Shown here one piece after another: positions 1-8,275 of a DNA stretch of 64,000 nucleotides. This stretch comes from Candidatus Zixiibacteriota bacterium (GTDB lineage: Bacteria > Zixibacteria > MSB-5A5 > DSPP01), in contig JAKEHY010000025.1 of NCBI GenBank assembly GCA_022614805.1, forward strand, positions 5,098 to 69,097, given 5' to 3'. A model generated the notes under the pieces. It had not been told where the DNA came from. It did no database searches and saw only the letters and a list, made by a program, of their open reading frames with translations. Numbering within the stretch: the stretch's first letter is position 1; the number at the start of each line of letters is the position of its first letter. The position numbers were made by a program, and so were the translations under genes.

Positions 1-245
1 GGGCCTAATTTTACCGGGGTATTCCAATCGCTTCCGTTCCAATCTGCATACCAGATGTCGCCGTCCCTCATAAAATAAAGCCGGTTTCTTGGCCCGTCCC
101 AGAAGGGGTCGGACTCTACTGCAGAAGTATTTATTGGCGGGCCTAAATTTTGAGGTGGGCTGAACCAGGGTTGGGAAAAAGCGACCCCGGAAAAAAGTAA
201 CACTACCCCTATGGCAAGGAGCAAACGGAGTCTTGCGACCGTCAT
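1..245 (-). CDS. Exported beta-propeller (PD40/TolB-like) protein, N-terminal part
   Basis: This gene runs off the left edge of the window, so only its first 81 codons are seen. The ATG is at 245 on the minus strand. It is followed by a typical Sec signal peptide (basic start MTVARLR, hydrophobic stretch to about residue 24, then AFSQP). The mature part has the pattern ESDPFWDG..RLYF..DGDIWYADW, which is the usual blade motif of WD40-like/PD40 repeats in TolB-type propellers. The role is unknown; such proteins are exported and often bind other envelope proteins. It reads in the same direction as the protease downstream of window position 333 but the start of that gene is far away. Confidence 0.75.
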   Translation of the reverse strand, partial: MTVARLRLLLAIGVVLLFSGVAFSQPWFSPPQNLGPPINTSAVESDPFWDGPRNRLYFMRDGDIWYADWNGSDWNTPVKLG

Positions 246-332
246 TATTAAACCTCTACCGATAAGATGGTGCGGAAAGGAAACTTGTCAAGCCGTATTT
301 GTAGAAAGTGGAAACGGAAACTTACTACCGCC

Positions 333-2222
333 CTAACAGGCCGGGCGGCCGGCGAACATTATGTTCAAAAGCGTGACGATGTCCGAGGCGGACAAAAACC
401 CGTCGCAGTTCGTGTCCGCCACCAAAAGCTCGCAGTTGGGGCCTTCGGGATCGTTGAAAAGGCAGGCAATTAGCGTAACAATATCGGCCGACGAGCGAAA
501 CCCGTTCCGGGTCAAATCCCCGCGAATACTGGTCACCTGATACTCCACCCACACCTTTTGGGGAGTGTTCAAAGCGTCGGAGGAGGTGACGAAAACCGTG
601 TCGGTGTAGCTCCCCGGCAAAACGCTGGTGGAGACGATGCCAACGGTTGCAGAGGTAGGGGCAATGCCGGAATCGGGCGTCACGGCCAGCCATCCAGCGG
701 CGCGGTTCCACTCCGCTCTCCAGTTCAAACTTCCGCCGCCGTCGTTCGTGACGGTCATATTTTTTCCGGCCGGCGGCGCCCCCTTGTAAATGGCGGAAAA
801 AATCGCCCCCTCCCGGCTCAAAGCGATGAAGGGCTGGGGATAGGTCACCTGCAAATCGGCGGTCATCACCGAATCGGCATTGGAAATGTTGAAAACCGCC
901 ACCTGCGTCGGCTGAAGTGTATTGTTCAAGCTGTTCGGGTTGGAGGTTTCGTTGAACGCGCGGTTGTTGGCGCTTCCCGGAAAAACATCCCCGGCATCCC
1001 CCCGGCCGAATCCGTCTTCGAGATGCTTCCAGCCGTCCGCCTGCTCCAAGGCCACCCGAAAGCGGGTTTCGTTGTCGTTGCCGGCCACCGCCTCGTCGAT
1101 GTGCCAGATTAAAAGCCCGCCGGCGGGCAGGTAGCTGTCAAACCCGCGCCGGAAGCGGTTCTCCACCAAAAAATATTCCATCCCGCCGTTGCCGTGCGTC
1201 CACAATCGGTACACGGCCGGCTCGAACTGCACGGTCGGCAGGGAAACGCTTGCTTGATCGGCGGTGAGGTTGATGGGGGAAAGCCACCCCACCTCCTTCT
1301 TGCACCAGGCGGACATATGCGCCGGCGTGCGGCTGTTGTTCTGGTAATTGCCGGCCGACATCACGCACCAGACCCCGATGCCGGAGGAGGAATAATCGGT
1401 GTCGTACAAATCCGGCAGGCCGAAGAGGGCGTGCCCCGCCTCGTGGCAGAAAACGCCGATTTGTATCGGTATCGGGCCGGGCTGCTGCTCCGGCTCGATG
1501 GAATAGTGGGCCAGAATCATGCCGTCCCGGGGAATAAGGGGAGCCGTGTAGGCGTGCGACCAGATGTCCGAGGTACGGCCGGTGTATTCCGCCCCCGGCC
1601 CGGAATGGATGACGAAAAGCCCGTCCACCGCGCCGTTGTTGTCGGCGTCGAACTGGGAGAAATTCACGTCCGCATCCGCCAGGGCAACGGCGTCGACCAC
1701 GAACCGTTGCCCATTGTTGGGATAGCTCCCCAGTCCGTAGGCGTTGTTGGTGTAGTATTGGTTGGTCTGCGGCAGGGTGTAGGGGCCGAAGACCGTGCCG
1801 ACCACGACCGTCTGCCCGTAGGAAACCTCTTTGAAATAATCGGTCATACTGCCGGTCGGATTCGGGCCGAACAAAACCGCCTGCAATTGGTCGCGCGTAA
1901 CGTTAAGGCCGTCGGACGATGTCGGCCGGTCGGAAGGGGCGGCGTAAATCACCACCACTTTGATGGTGTCCGGCGGCGCCAAAGCGGCGCTGACTTTTCC
2001 GGAAAAGGAGAATTTGGCCCGATACGGGTTTGGGTTCGGATACCCCGGCTTTTCCTTCCAGCTTTTGTACTGGAGGGCGAAATCCCCCCACTTTCCCTCC
2101 CGTTTAAGCCGGGCTTCCAAGTCGGGATGGGGCGGGACGGCTTGGCTCGAAAAAGGGGTAAATAGGATGACGGCCAGACCTAAAAACAGCGCTTTTTTCT
2201 TCCCTCGCAACTTAATCCGCAT
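333..2222 (-). CDS. Secreted M6-family metalloprotease with C-terminal dockerin-like domain
   Basis: The 629-residue product is an exported zinc endopeptidase of the immune-inhibitor-A/M6 family. I chose the ATG at 2222 (MRIKLRGKKK) because it starts a clear signal peptide; the longer frame upstream only translates a REP palindrome. The M6 domain spans roughly residues 75-430, with the zinc site HEAGH at 260-264 followed by the family-typical GLPDLYD, whose first Asp is a likely third ligand. A short beta-sandwich region follows (about 470-560, with WLAVTPDSG). The last 65 residues are two EF-hand-like dockerin repeats (GDLTRNGFRSSADIV and DTNCDGFLSASDIV) with four cysteines, the last being the final residue (RPAC). 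It shares this tail with nine other proteins in the window. It likely acts outside the cell or at its surface. Confidence 0.9.
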   Translation of the reverse strand: MRIKLRGKKKALFLGLAVILFTPFSSQAVPPHPDLEARLKREGKWGDFALQYKSWKEKPGYPNPNPYRAKFSFSGKVSAALAPPDTIKVVVIYAAPSDRPTSSDGLNVTRDQLQAVLFGPNPTGSMTDYFKEVSYGQTVVVGTVFGPYTLPQTNQYYTNNAYGLGSYPNNGQRFVVDAVALADADVNFSQFDADNNGAVDGLFVIHSGPGAEYTGRTSDIWSHAYTAPLIPRDGMILAHYSIEPEQQPGPIPIQIGVFCHEAGHALFGLPDLYDTDYSSSGIGVWCVMSAGNYQNNSRTPAHMSAWCKKEVGWLSPINLTADQASVSLPTVQFEPAVYRLWTHGNGGMEYFLVENRFRRGFDSYLPAGGLLIWHIDEAVAGNDNETRFRVALEQADGWKHLEDGFGRGDAGDVFPGSANNRAFNETSNPNSLNNTLQPTQVAVFNISNADSVMTADLQVTYPQPFIALSREGAIFSAIYKGAPPAGKNMTVTNDGGGSLNWRAEWNRAAGWLAVTPDSGIAPTSATVGIVSTSVLPGSYTDTVFVTSSDALNTPQKVWVEYQVTSIRGDLTRNGFRSSADIVTLIACLFNDPEGPNCELLVADTNCDGFLSASDIVTLLNIMFAGRPAC

Positions 2223-2323
2223 ACAAAAACAGCCGACCCGCAAGTCCAAAAGAATGTTCGCCAGCCTCCGGGGGGCTGTCAGAATATACGCACGAAAAGC
2301 CGGTTTTGGGGGGGGAAATTTTC

Positions 2324-2432
2324 CCGACACTGAAGTGTCGGCTACCAAGAAGGCATTGGAAAATAAGCTGCAAGGTTAATGGTAGCCTCGACTTCAGTCG
2401 AGGGTTTTTTCCGAGGCTAAAGCCTCGGCTGC
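2324..2432. repeat. Three GTAG-hairpin (REP-like) repeats
   Basis: Three REP units lie in the gap between the divergent genes. One is on the minus strand at 2324-2345 (hairpin CCGACACTGAAGTGTCGG followed by CTAC). One is on the plus strand at 2382-2403 (GTAG then CCTCGACTTCAGTCGAGG). One is on the minus strand at 2411-2432 (CCGAGGCTAAAGCCTCGG then CTGC, so GTAG is changed to GCAG). The last two face each other, like the paired REPs of BIME elements. Each has a different stem but the same length, loop and foot. Confidence 0.85.
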
Positions 2433-2497
2433 CAACAAAAGGAATATCTTTCGAGGGTTAAAAATTGGCCTTCCGGCTGCCGATAATATAGAATAGT

Positions 2498-3454
2498 ATG
2501 AACGGCTCGCCAACTATGGGAAACTTCCCATTTTCCGACCGGACGCCGAAGGGGCGGATTTTTCCTTTTTCCGTCCCCCGCAAGGCCCTGCTTTTGACGG
2601 CTCTTTTAAGTTTTGCTTTCGCAGCCGGGTCAAATGCCCTTTCCCTGCGGGACGGACTGACGGGGCGCACCGGGGTGGCCTTTGAATCCGGCATGGCCAA
2701 ACCGATTTTGACCGAACGGGCCGACGCCTGGACCGTCAGCTTTCCGAAAGGGTTTCTGGTAAAACAGGAGTTCTCCAACCGCTTCTTCGCACTGCATTAC
2801 TTTCGCTCCGAATCCCGCCGGGCGGCAACCGGCGGCCCCGGCGAGGGGGCCGGCTTCACCTTCTCCGCAGGGGAGGATGCCGACCGGCTGACCAACAATT
2901 TCTTCATCTTGTCGATGGAGCACCCGGTCCGTTCCTTCTGGAAGCTGGATAATTACGTCACCGTGGGACTCGGCCTGAACAGCTGGAAAATGACCGACGC
3001 TTCCGGGGAGTTGAAGCAACTCGAGGATTTGAACGGCCGCTTTTTCGATGCCAAAGACGACCGCATCATTTTAGCCGTCGGCGCGGGGGGGCAAATCTTT
3101 TTCAGCGACTACCTCGCCTTGGACGTGGGGGGGGACTTGTTCTACAACACCAAAATTCTCTCCCAGTTCCGGGGGGAGCGCAACATCAAGAACAAAAACA
3201 ACTACGGGCTCTTTAATGCCCTGACCAGCCTGCATACCCGCTTGAACTTCTACTTCGGCCGCCCGCGCGACACGGACGGCGACGGCGTTCCGGACAACCG
3301 CGACGCCTGCGACAACAACCGCCCCCGCGAGGTGGTGGACTGCGACGGCTGCACGCTCGACAAGGATGCCGACGGGGTTCCCGACTGGCTGGATTTGTGC
3401 GCCGGCACTCCTTATGGCAGCCAAGTGGACGGCGACGGCTGCCCGCTCGAATAG
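2498..3454 (+). CDS. Outer-membrane beta-barrel protein with thrombospondin type 3 repeats
   Basis: The 318-residue product has an N-terminal signal sequence (hydrophobic LLLTALLSFAFAAG at about 31-44), then about 190 residues of alternating aromatic and polar strands of the kind seen in eight-stranded outer-membrane barrels. From about residue 255 there are calcium-binding thrombospondin type 3 repeats (DTDGDGVPDNRDAC, DKDADGVPDWLDLC, VDGDGCPLE). OmpA-like proteins use these repeats as a linker before a peptidoglycan-binding domain, but here the protein stops right after them, so the OmpA domain is missing. The start is uncertain: a second ATG lies at 2516, and neither has a good ribosome binding site. 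The gene is alone between REP clusters. Confidence 0.7.
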   Translation: MNGSPTMGNFPFSDRTPKGRIFPFSVPRKALLLTALLSFAFAAGSNALSLRDGLTGRTGVAFESGMAKPILTERADAWTVSFPKGFLVKQEFSNRFFALHYFRSESRRAATGGPGEGAGFTFSAGEDADRLTNNFFILSMEHPVRSFWKLDNYVTVGLGLNSWKMTDASGELKQLEDLNGRFFDAKDDRIILAVGAGGQIFFSDYLALDVGGDLFYNTKILSQFRGERNIKNKNNYGLFNALTSLHTRLNFYFGRPRDTDGDGVPDNRDACDNNRPREVVDCDGCTLDKDADGVPDWLDLCAGTPYGSQVDGDGCPLE

Positions 3455-3535
3455 CAAAAAAATCTCCGGCCCTTGTAACCGCCCTCAACCGATGCGAAAC
3501 TTGCGCTCAACTGGTCTCGGGCTGGCCCTAGACCG

Positions 3536-3574
3536 GTAGCCGACACTTTCCGGTAGCCGACACTTTAGTGTCGG
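3536..3574 (+). repeat. Half REP plus full REP upstream of the RAYT gene
   Basis: A truncated unit (GTAGCCGACACTTTCC, from 3536) is followed 17 bases later by a complete unit at 3553-3574 (GTAG then CCGACACTTTAGTGTCGG). It lies 39 bases upstream of the transposase start codon. The half unit keeps the GTAG foot and the 5' arm and lacks the 3' arm. Confidence 0.85.
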
Positions 3575-3612
3575 GGATTGAATGAAAACTCCGCCTCTGC
3601 TATATTCCGTAG

Positions 3613-4065
3613 GTGGGCAACTTTTCCCATGTGATATTGGACAATCAAATCTATTTTATCACCACAACTACAAGAGAGCGGGACAAGGTCTTTACCTCGG
3701 ATGAAAATTCCCGGGTCATGCTGAAAATTTTTGAAGAAATCCGGGAATCTGGGGCGGCAAAAATCTCTGCCTTCGTCATCATGCCCGACCACCTCCACTT
3801 GGTAGTAAAGCCGGAAAAGAAGTCGCTGGACAAAATTATGCAGAAAATCAAAGGCAAATCCTCACGCCTGATTAACCAGCTGCGCAATAGGAATGGCGGA
3901 CTCTGGCAAAGGGAATACTTTGAACGGGCCATACGGGACGAAAAGGATTTGGAAGAAAAATATCAATACATTGTATACAATCCTGTCAAAGAAGGCCTGG
4001 CGGAAAGGCCGGAAGAATATCCTTATTCCTCAGCGGCATTGAAAGAAATGGTGGATGAGCCGTAG
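3613..4065 (+). CDS. REP-associated tyrosine transposase (RAYT, Y1 HUH family)
   Basis: The 150-residue product belongs to the IS200-like Y1 transposases that act on REP hairpins. It shows the metal-binding HUH motif MPDHLHLVV (His60 and His62), the WQREYFERAIRDE segment, and the RAYT signature YIVYNPVKEGLA near residues 119-130, with the nucleophile among Tyr117-Tyr122. These enzymes cut single-stranded DNA next to a GTAG tetranucleotide at the foot of a hairpin, and both flanks of this gene carry exactly such structures. The start is a GTG at 3613; the next Met is too far inside the fold. Length is normal for a compact RAYT. It is probably intact and may be active; it is the only recognisable intact transposase gene in the window. 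Confidence 0.9.
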   Translation: MGNFSHVILDNQIYFITTTTRERDKVFTSDENSRVMLKIFEEIRESGAAKISAFVIMPDHLHLVVKPEKKSLDKIMQKIKGKSSRLINQLRNRNGGLWQREYFERAIRDEKDLEEKYQYIVYNPVKEGLAERPEEYPYSSAALKEMVDEP

Positions 4066-4082
4066 AAGAATAAAAAACCTCC

Positions 4083-4212
4083 GTAGCCGACACTCGTAGC
4101 TGACACTCGTAGCTGACATTCGTAGCTGACATTCGTAGCCGACACTCGTAGCTGACACTCGTAGCCGACACTTTAGTGTCGGAGAAAAACCCTCGACTAA
4201 AGTCGAGGCTAC
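4083..4212 (+). repeat. Tandem array of half REPs ending in a full REP, then an inverted REP
   Basis: Starting 18 bases after the RAYT stop codon, the 13-base unit GTAGC(C/T)GACA(C/T)TC occurs six times in exact tandem (starts at 4083, 4096, 4109, 4122, 4135, 4148). The seventh start, at 4161, continues into a complete unit (GTAG then CCGACACTTTAGTGTCGG, to 4182). A minus-oriented unit with a different stem (CCTCGACTAAAGTCGAGG then CTAC) follows at 4191-4212. The half units contain the foot and 5' arm only. Confidence 0.9.
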
Positions 4213-4545
4213 CATCTATATATTATCCATAAATAAAGCGGCCCTCCTCGGAAAAGAAGCATAAATGTAACTGACGAATAGTTTCCTCTCCCCCTGTATT
4301 TAAGGGGGAGACAAAGAAGGGATTGGCATTTTTTCTCCCCCTTGAGGGGGAGATTAAAGAGGGGGTCTTTTCCGCCGATACAAAAATCACAGGCCTTTGC
4401 GGCCGCAGCACCGAGAGGGGCTCGCTTGGGGAGGGGGGATTTGGGATGCCGTTCGCCCGTACGGGCGACGATATGAAGGAAAACCCCGAAGCGAGGAAAC
4501 TGTGCCGCCCGCAAGGGCTTTTTTTTTCTTTCGCTCGAAAAAAAT
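4213..4545. other. Non-coding stretch with C-rich palindromes
   Basis: I see no gene here. The stretch holds several imperfect palindromes of another kind: CTCCCCCTGTATTTAAGGGG around 4291, CTCCCCCTTGAGGGGGAG around 4337, and GTTCGCCCGTACGGGCGA around 4451. Similar C-run palindromes recur elsewhere in the window between genes. Confidence 0.6.
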
Positions 4546-4625
4546 CCTCGACTGAAGTCGAGGCTACCATTGAATATTATCCATTCCCCACCGCCCCACA
4601 TTGGTAGCCGACACTTTAGTGTCGG
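4546..4625. repeat. REP pair with different stems
   Basis: A minus-strand unit is at 4546-4567 (CCTCGACTGAAGTCGAGG then CTAC) and a plus-strand unit at 4604-4625 (GTAG then CCGACACTTTAGTGTCGG). They sit just downstream of the stop codon of the sugar-dehydrogenase-like gene. Confidence 0.85.
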
Positions 4626-4659
4626 GGACAAATCATTTGCCCATACCGCAAGAACTTCC

Positions 4660-6117
4660 CTAACAGGGAAACGGGCTGCCCGAAAAAGTGAAATTCACCA
4701 GAAGCACCACGTCCGCGGCGCTCGGGGCGCCGCTGCAGTCCAAATCGCAGGCGGCCGCCCCCGCCGGCGGCGGGATGGACGAAAAGACGCAGGCCACAAG
4801 CGTGACGATGTCCGCCCCGCTCATTTTGCCGTCCAGATTCAAATCCCCTTTCAAAAAGGCAATCCGCCGGAACTGGCCGCTCGTGGGGGCGAAGTTCACG
4901 AACTGCAAAAGGTAGTACAAAGCCCCGTCCGGCCCGACTTGAAAATCGGAACCGGAAACGAAACCGGCGGCCCAGTCGGCGGCGTTCGGCTGTCCCGGCA
5001 CCGGCGGCGGAGTTATCCAAGTGGAGCCGGATTTTTTTATCCGCCGCATAAATCCCTGGTAGTAGTCAATGAAAAAATAATCGCCGTCGTATTCGGCCGG
5101 AAAGTTGTAAAAATTCGTCGCGGGAATCGGACGATACAGCCCGGCGGAAATTATCGAGGCGGTGAATCCGGAGCGGTCGTAGTAGGCGATGGGGGGGATG
5201 AAACTGCCGTTGCCGCTTCCCCCCGGCTCCGTGCAGCCCCCCACCACCTGTGTGTCCGGCCCTTCCCGGAACGGCCAGCCGAAGTTTTCCCCGCCCCGAC
5301 ATTCATCCGCCTCCTCGTAATTGCTCTGTCCCACGTCGGCGATGTACAAATTCCCCGTTTGCGGGTCGATGTTGAAGCGGAACGGATTCCGCAGCCCGTA
5401 GGCCCAGGCGAGCCGGGCGTTGTCCGAACCGGGAAAAGGATTATCGGCGGGCGTGATGGACGATTTGGATGCCGGTCCGGAACCGGCCCCCGGCAGGCTG
5501 TCGACGGAGATTCGCAAAATCACTCCCTTGAACGAGCCCGAATCCTGCGCGCGGCAAAAATCGGCGTCCTCCCCCAGCGAGGGGTAGAGCCGGCCGTCCG
5601 GGCCGAAGCGCAAGGTTCCCCCGTTGTGGTTGCCGGCGGCGTCCGGAATGTCGGTGATGATGTCGTAGCGGCTGCCGAGTGACAGGTTATGGCTGGCCGG
5701 GTCGTTCAAATCTCCGCTGGCCGTGAACATCGAAAGATAAATGGTGGAACCCGGCGTGCGGTCGAAATAAACGTATACGTATGGCCGCGTCGGCCAGTCC
5801 GGGTCGATGGCGATTCCCAAAAGTCCCTGTTCGTTCCCGGCCGTCTGCACGTCGGCGATGGTCGTAATCGGGTCGGTCGTTGAAATAGCGCCGTTTACAA
5901 TCATCCGGATTCTCCGGGTCTTCTGCTCGGTGAACAAAATCCGACCATCGGGTAAAAAAGCAAAAGCGGCGGGCTGGGAAAGTCCCCCGACTATAAGCTC
6001 GTCAACGAATCCGGTCGGCACGGTGGCGGCCAAGGCGGAATTTTGAAAGGGAAAAACAAAAACGGCCGCCAAAAGCGAAGCGGCGAATCCGCCGAAGAAA
6101 ACCAAAGCTTTCTTCAC
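4660..6117 (-). CDS. Exported glucose/sorbosone dehydrogenase-like beta-propeller with dockerin-like tail
   Basis: The 485-residue product is an exported six-bladed propeller of the soluble PQQ-type glucose/sorbosone dehydrogenase family. Family motifs are visible: [21 protein letters not shown] near the N-terminus, [46 protein letters not shown] and NFGWPFREG. Such enzymes oxidise sugars with PQQ in the periplasm, but the substrate here is not known. I prefer the GTG at 6117 ([11 protein letters not shown]) since it begins a signal peptide and the longer frame reads a REP. The last 65 residues are a dockerin-like module with four cysteines and the terminal PFPC. It lies downstream of the paralog operon but is separated from it by a REP and has its own likely promoter. 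Confidence 0.85.
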   Translation of the reverse strand: MKKALVFFGGFAASLLAAVFVFPFQNSALAATVPTGFVDELIVGGLSQPAAFAFLPDGRILFTEQKTRRIRMIVNGAISTTDPITTIADVQTAGNEQGLLGIAIDPDWPTRPYVYVYFDRTPGSTIYLSMFTASGDLNDPASHNLSLGSRYDIITDIPDAAGNHNGGTLRFGPDGRLYPSLGEDADFCRAQDSGSFKGVILRISVDSLPGAGSGPASKSSITPADNPFPGSDNARLAWAYGLRNPFRFNIDPQTGNLYIADVGQSNYEEADECRGGENFGWPFREGPDTQVVGGCTEPGGSGNGSFIPPIAYYDRSGFTASIISAGLYRPIPATNFYNFPAEYDGDYFFIDYYQGFMRRIKKSGSTWITPPPVPGQPNAADWAAGFVSGSDFQVGPDGALYYLLQFVNFAPTSGQFRRIAFLKGDLNLDGKMSGADIVTLVACVFSSIPPPAGAAACDLDCSGAPSAADVVLLVNFTFSGSPFPC

Positions 6118-6123
6118 AACGAT

Positions 6124-6153
6124 ATTATACGGTAAAGAGAGGAAATCCGTTAA
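6124..6153 (-). promoter_or_regulatory. Likely sigma-70 promoter, leaderless or near-leaderless
   Basis: On the minus strand there is a perfect -10 box TATAAT (6124-6129), with TTAACG 18 bases upstream (6148-6153). The -10 box ends only six bases before the preferred GTG start, so the transcript would be almost leaderless, and no ribosome binding site is visible. Inference from sequence only. Confidence 0.4.
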
Positions 6154-6172
6154 AAAGAAAATCCTTTCCCCC

Positions 6173-6194
6173 GTAGCCGGCACTTCAGTGCCGG
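6173..6194 (+). repeat. REP unit with GGCAC stem
   Basis: GTAG followed by CCGGCACTTCAGTGCCGG. Compared with the common CCGACAC stem, one base pair has changed on both arms, so pairing is kept. Confidence 0.85.
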
Positions 6195-6210
6195 AACAAA
6201 TCAATTCGGC

Positions 6211-6978
6211 TTAACACGGAAACGGCTCCTGCAAAAAGACGGCGTTCACTTCCGTAACCACGTCCGCGCCCGAGGCCTGCCCATCGCAGTTCACGTCGCA
6301 GGAAACACCCCCCGGCGGCGGTTGGCTTTGGAACACGCAGTTTAACAGGGTCACGATGTCCGCCGCGCTCATCCTCAAATCAAAATTGAAATCCCCTTTC
6401 GGATAGGCGGTGATGACGCTCTTCACAAAGTTGACCGGCACATCTTCCGCGATACCGGCCAGCCAGCTGGAAAAATAACCACCCCTATGGTTCAGTACCA
6501 CGGCCGAATCCAGCTCAAGGGTTCCCGCACCGCCTCGAACCGTGTCAAATTTGATTTCCCAGACCGCCTTGCGGGTGGCGTTGGGCGGTTCCACCGTGGA
6601 AAGGTCGCCGGGGCTGTACCCAGCCGCCACAAGGAAAGTATCCGGACTTGCACCGTTATAGCCGCCAAAATTGCCCACCCCGAAATCGTTCAGAGTCGGG
6701 GTCAAAGTCGTTATCACGGACGAAAAAGTCAGGAGGCCCGAAGCAGTCCTCGACAAAAGACCGTAGGTCCCGCCGGAGGTGGAAAGTTCCTTTAGGGCCA
6801 AAGTCATCCAGGCCAACGAATCTTTGTTGGTGATATAAACCTTGACGGTTGTATAGGGTTGGCCGGTCCCCAGCTGAACGGTTTTGGATTCCAGAATTAT
6901 CGAATCCCGCGGGTCGGGCTGCGCCCATACCACCGAAGCGGCAAGCAAAAAAATAAGAGCAAACATTACGCTTTTCAT
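6211..6978 (-). CDS. Exported paralog with one N-terminal beta-sandwich domain and a dockerin-like tail
   Basis: The 255-residue product starts at ATG 6978 behind a strong AAAGGAGG site; the signal peptide is MKSVMFALIFLLAASVVWAQ. Residues 21-190 form the family domain that begins DPRDSIILESKTV, continues VKVYITNKDSL, and ends KAVWEIKFDTV...GTLELDSAV...VNFVKSVIT. This layout of strands resembles cohesin or other CBM-like sandwiches, but I cannot prove that. The last 60 residues are the dockerin-like module with two calcium loops (DFNFDLRMSAAD, DVNCDGQASGAD), four cysteines and terminal PFPC. It is the last of four tightly spaced paralogs (gaps of 11-13 bases), so it is probably co-transcribed with them. 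Function unknown. Confidence 0.85.
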   Translation of the reverse strand: MKSVMFALIFLLAASVVWAQPDPRDSIILESKTVQLGTGQPYTTVKVYITNKDSLAWMTLALKELSTSGGTYGLLSRTASGLLTFSSVITTLTPTLNDFGVGNFGGYNGASPDTFLVAAGYSPGDLSTVEPPNATRKAVWEIKFDTVRGGAGTLELDSAVVLNHRGGYFSSWLAGIAEDVPVNFVKSVITAYPKGDFNFDLRMSAADIVTLLNCVFQSQPPPGGVSCDVNCDGQASGADVVTEVNAVFLQEPFPC

Positions 6979-6989
6979 ATGACCTCCTT

Positions 6990-8264
6990 TCAGCACGGAA
7001 ACGGCTCCTGGTTGAACACGGCTTGCACTTCCAAGACCACGTCCGCGCCGGAGGCTTGCCCGTCGCAGTTCACATCGCACGAAGCCCCTCCCGGCGGCGG
7101 TTGGCTTTGGAACACGCAGTTTAACAGGGTCACGATGTCCGCCGCGCTCATCCTCAAATCCTGATTGAAATCCCCCTTCGGGTAGGTGACGGTGACAACG
7201 CTTTTCAGAAAATGGGCCGCCACATCCACCGCATGTGTGGTGGTTAACAGAGCAGGTCCAACTGGAAAAGCGGGATGATGCACCGTATCCAATTCGAACG
7301 TTCCTACGTTGGTCAAAACCGTGTCAAACTTTATTTCCCAGACTGCCTTGCGGGTGGCGTTGGGCGGCTCGTTGGTGGCTGGGTCGACCCCGTCTCCCCC
7401 GGCGAAGACAAAGAAAGTGTCCGGACTGCTGTTGTTATACCGGAACTGGGCCGCCGAGCCGTAGATGAAGTATGTCAAGGGAGTTATGACCGAGCCAAAA
7501 GTCAGATTGCCCGCAACGTTTCTTGGCAAAATGCCATACGCCCCGCCGGAGGTCGATTTTTCCAAAAGCGACAGACCAAGAAAAGACAGCGAATCTTTGT
7601 TGGTGATGTAAACCTTGACGGTCGTATAGGGATGGCCTGTCCCCGGCTGAACGGTTTTGGATTCCAAAATGACGGAATCCCGCGGGTCGGGAACCAAAAC
7701 CCTTACGACGCTTTTCGCAAAGTTGAACGGCACATCCTGCCCCGCTGTGTTGAGCAACTCCGTGTAATGGCCCACTGTCGTTCTAACCGTGTCCAGTTCA
7801 AAAGTGCCCGCATTGCTTAAAACCGAGTCAAATTTGATTTCCCACATCGTCTTGCGAACGGCATTGGGCGGCTCAATGGTGGAAGGATCGACTCCGTCGG
7901 AAAGGGCTACAGCAGCGAAAGAATCGGGGCTGTCACTATGATACCAAGCCGTAGCCAACCCTGCGCCGTAGCGGATAGTCGATGCCAACGTCGTGATTAC
8001 CCCGCCAAAAGTCCGCGGCCTGCCCAATATGGCGTAAGCACCGCCAGATATGGAAGTTTGCTGCAAAGCCAACATCATACCAGTCAGTGAGTCTTTGTTG
8101 GTGATATAAACCTTCACGTAGAGATAGGCGGAGGTATCCGTCTCCCCCCGGACTCCCGGCGCCACGCTCTTCGATTCCAGAATGATGGAATCCCGCGCGT
8201 CCGGCTGCGCCCATACCACCGAAGCGGCAAGCAAAAAAATAAGAGCAAACATTACGCTTTTCAT
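6990..8264 (-). CDS. Exported paralog with two tandem N-terminal domains and a dockerin-like tail
   Basis: The 424-residue product starts at ATG 8264 behind AAAGGAGG. Its signal peptide is identical to that of the next gene (6211-6978), even at DNA level, which points to recent duplication or gene conversion. It carries two copies of the family domain: the first begins DARDSIILESKSV, the second begins DPRDSVILESKTV at about residue 200. The dockerin-like module follows and is almost identical in protein sequence to that of its neighbour (four cysteines, terminal PFPC). The doubled domain makes this the longest member of the operon. Role unknown; a two-domain scaffold or adhesin is possible. 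Confidence 0.85.
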   Translation of the reverse strand: MKSVMFALIFLLAASVVWAQPDARDSIILESKSVAPGVRGETDTSAYLYVKVYITNKDSLTGMMLALQQTSISGGAYAILGRPRTFGGVITTLASTIRYGAGLATAWYHSDSPDSFAAVALSDGVDPSTIEPPNAVRKTMWEIKFDSVLSNAGTFELDTVRTTVGHYTELLNTAGQDVPFNFAKSVVRVLVPDPRDSVILESKTVQPGTGHPYTTVKVYITNKDSLSFLGLSLLEKSTSGGAYGILPRNVAGNLTFGSVITPLTYFIYGSAAQFRYNNSSPDTFFVFAGGDGVDPATNEPPNATRKAVWEIKFDTVLTNVGTFELDTVHHPAFPVGPALLTTTHAVDVAAHFLKSVVTVTYPKGDFNQDLRMSAADIVTLLNCVFQSQPPPGGASCDVNCDGQASGADVVLEVQAVFNQEPFPC

Positions 8265-8275
8265 ATGACCTCCTT

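Noticed and set aside
2223-2348. Longer start for the M6 protease
   Set aside because: The extension reads a REP (VADTSVSG) and would bury the signal peptide.
4083-4160. Short tandem repeats next to a nuclease-like gene, possible CRISPR-like array
   Set aside because: The 13-base units abut without spacers and equal the 5' half of the REP; the neighbouring gene is a RAYT, not a Cas protein.
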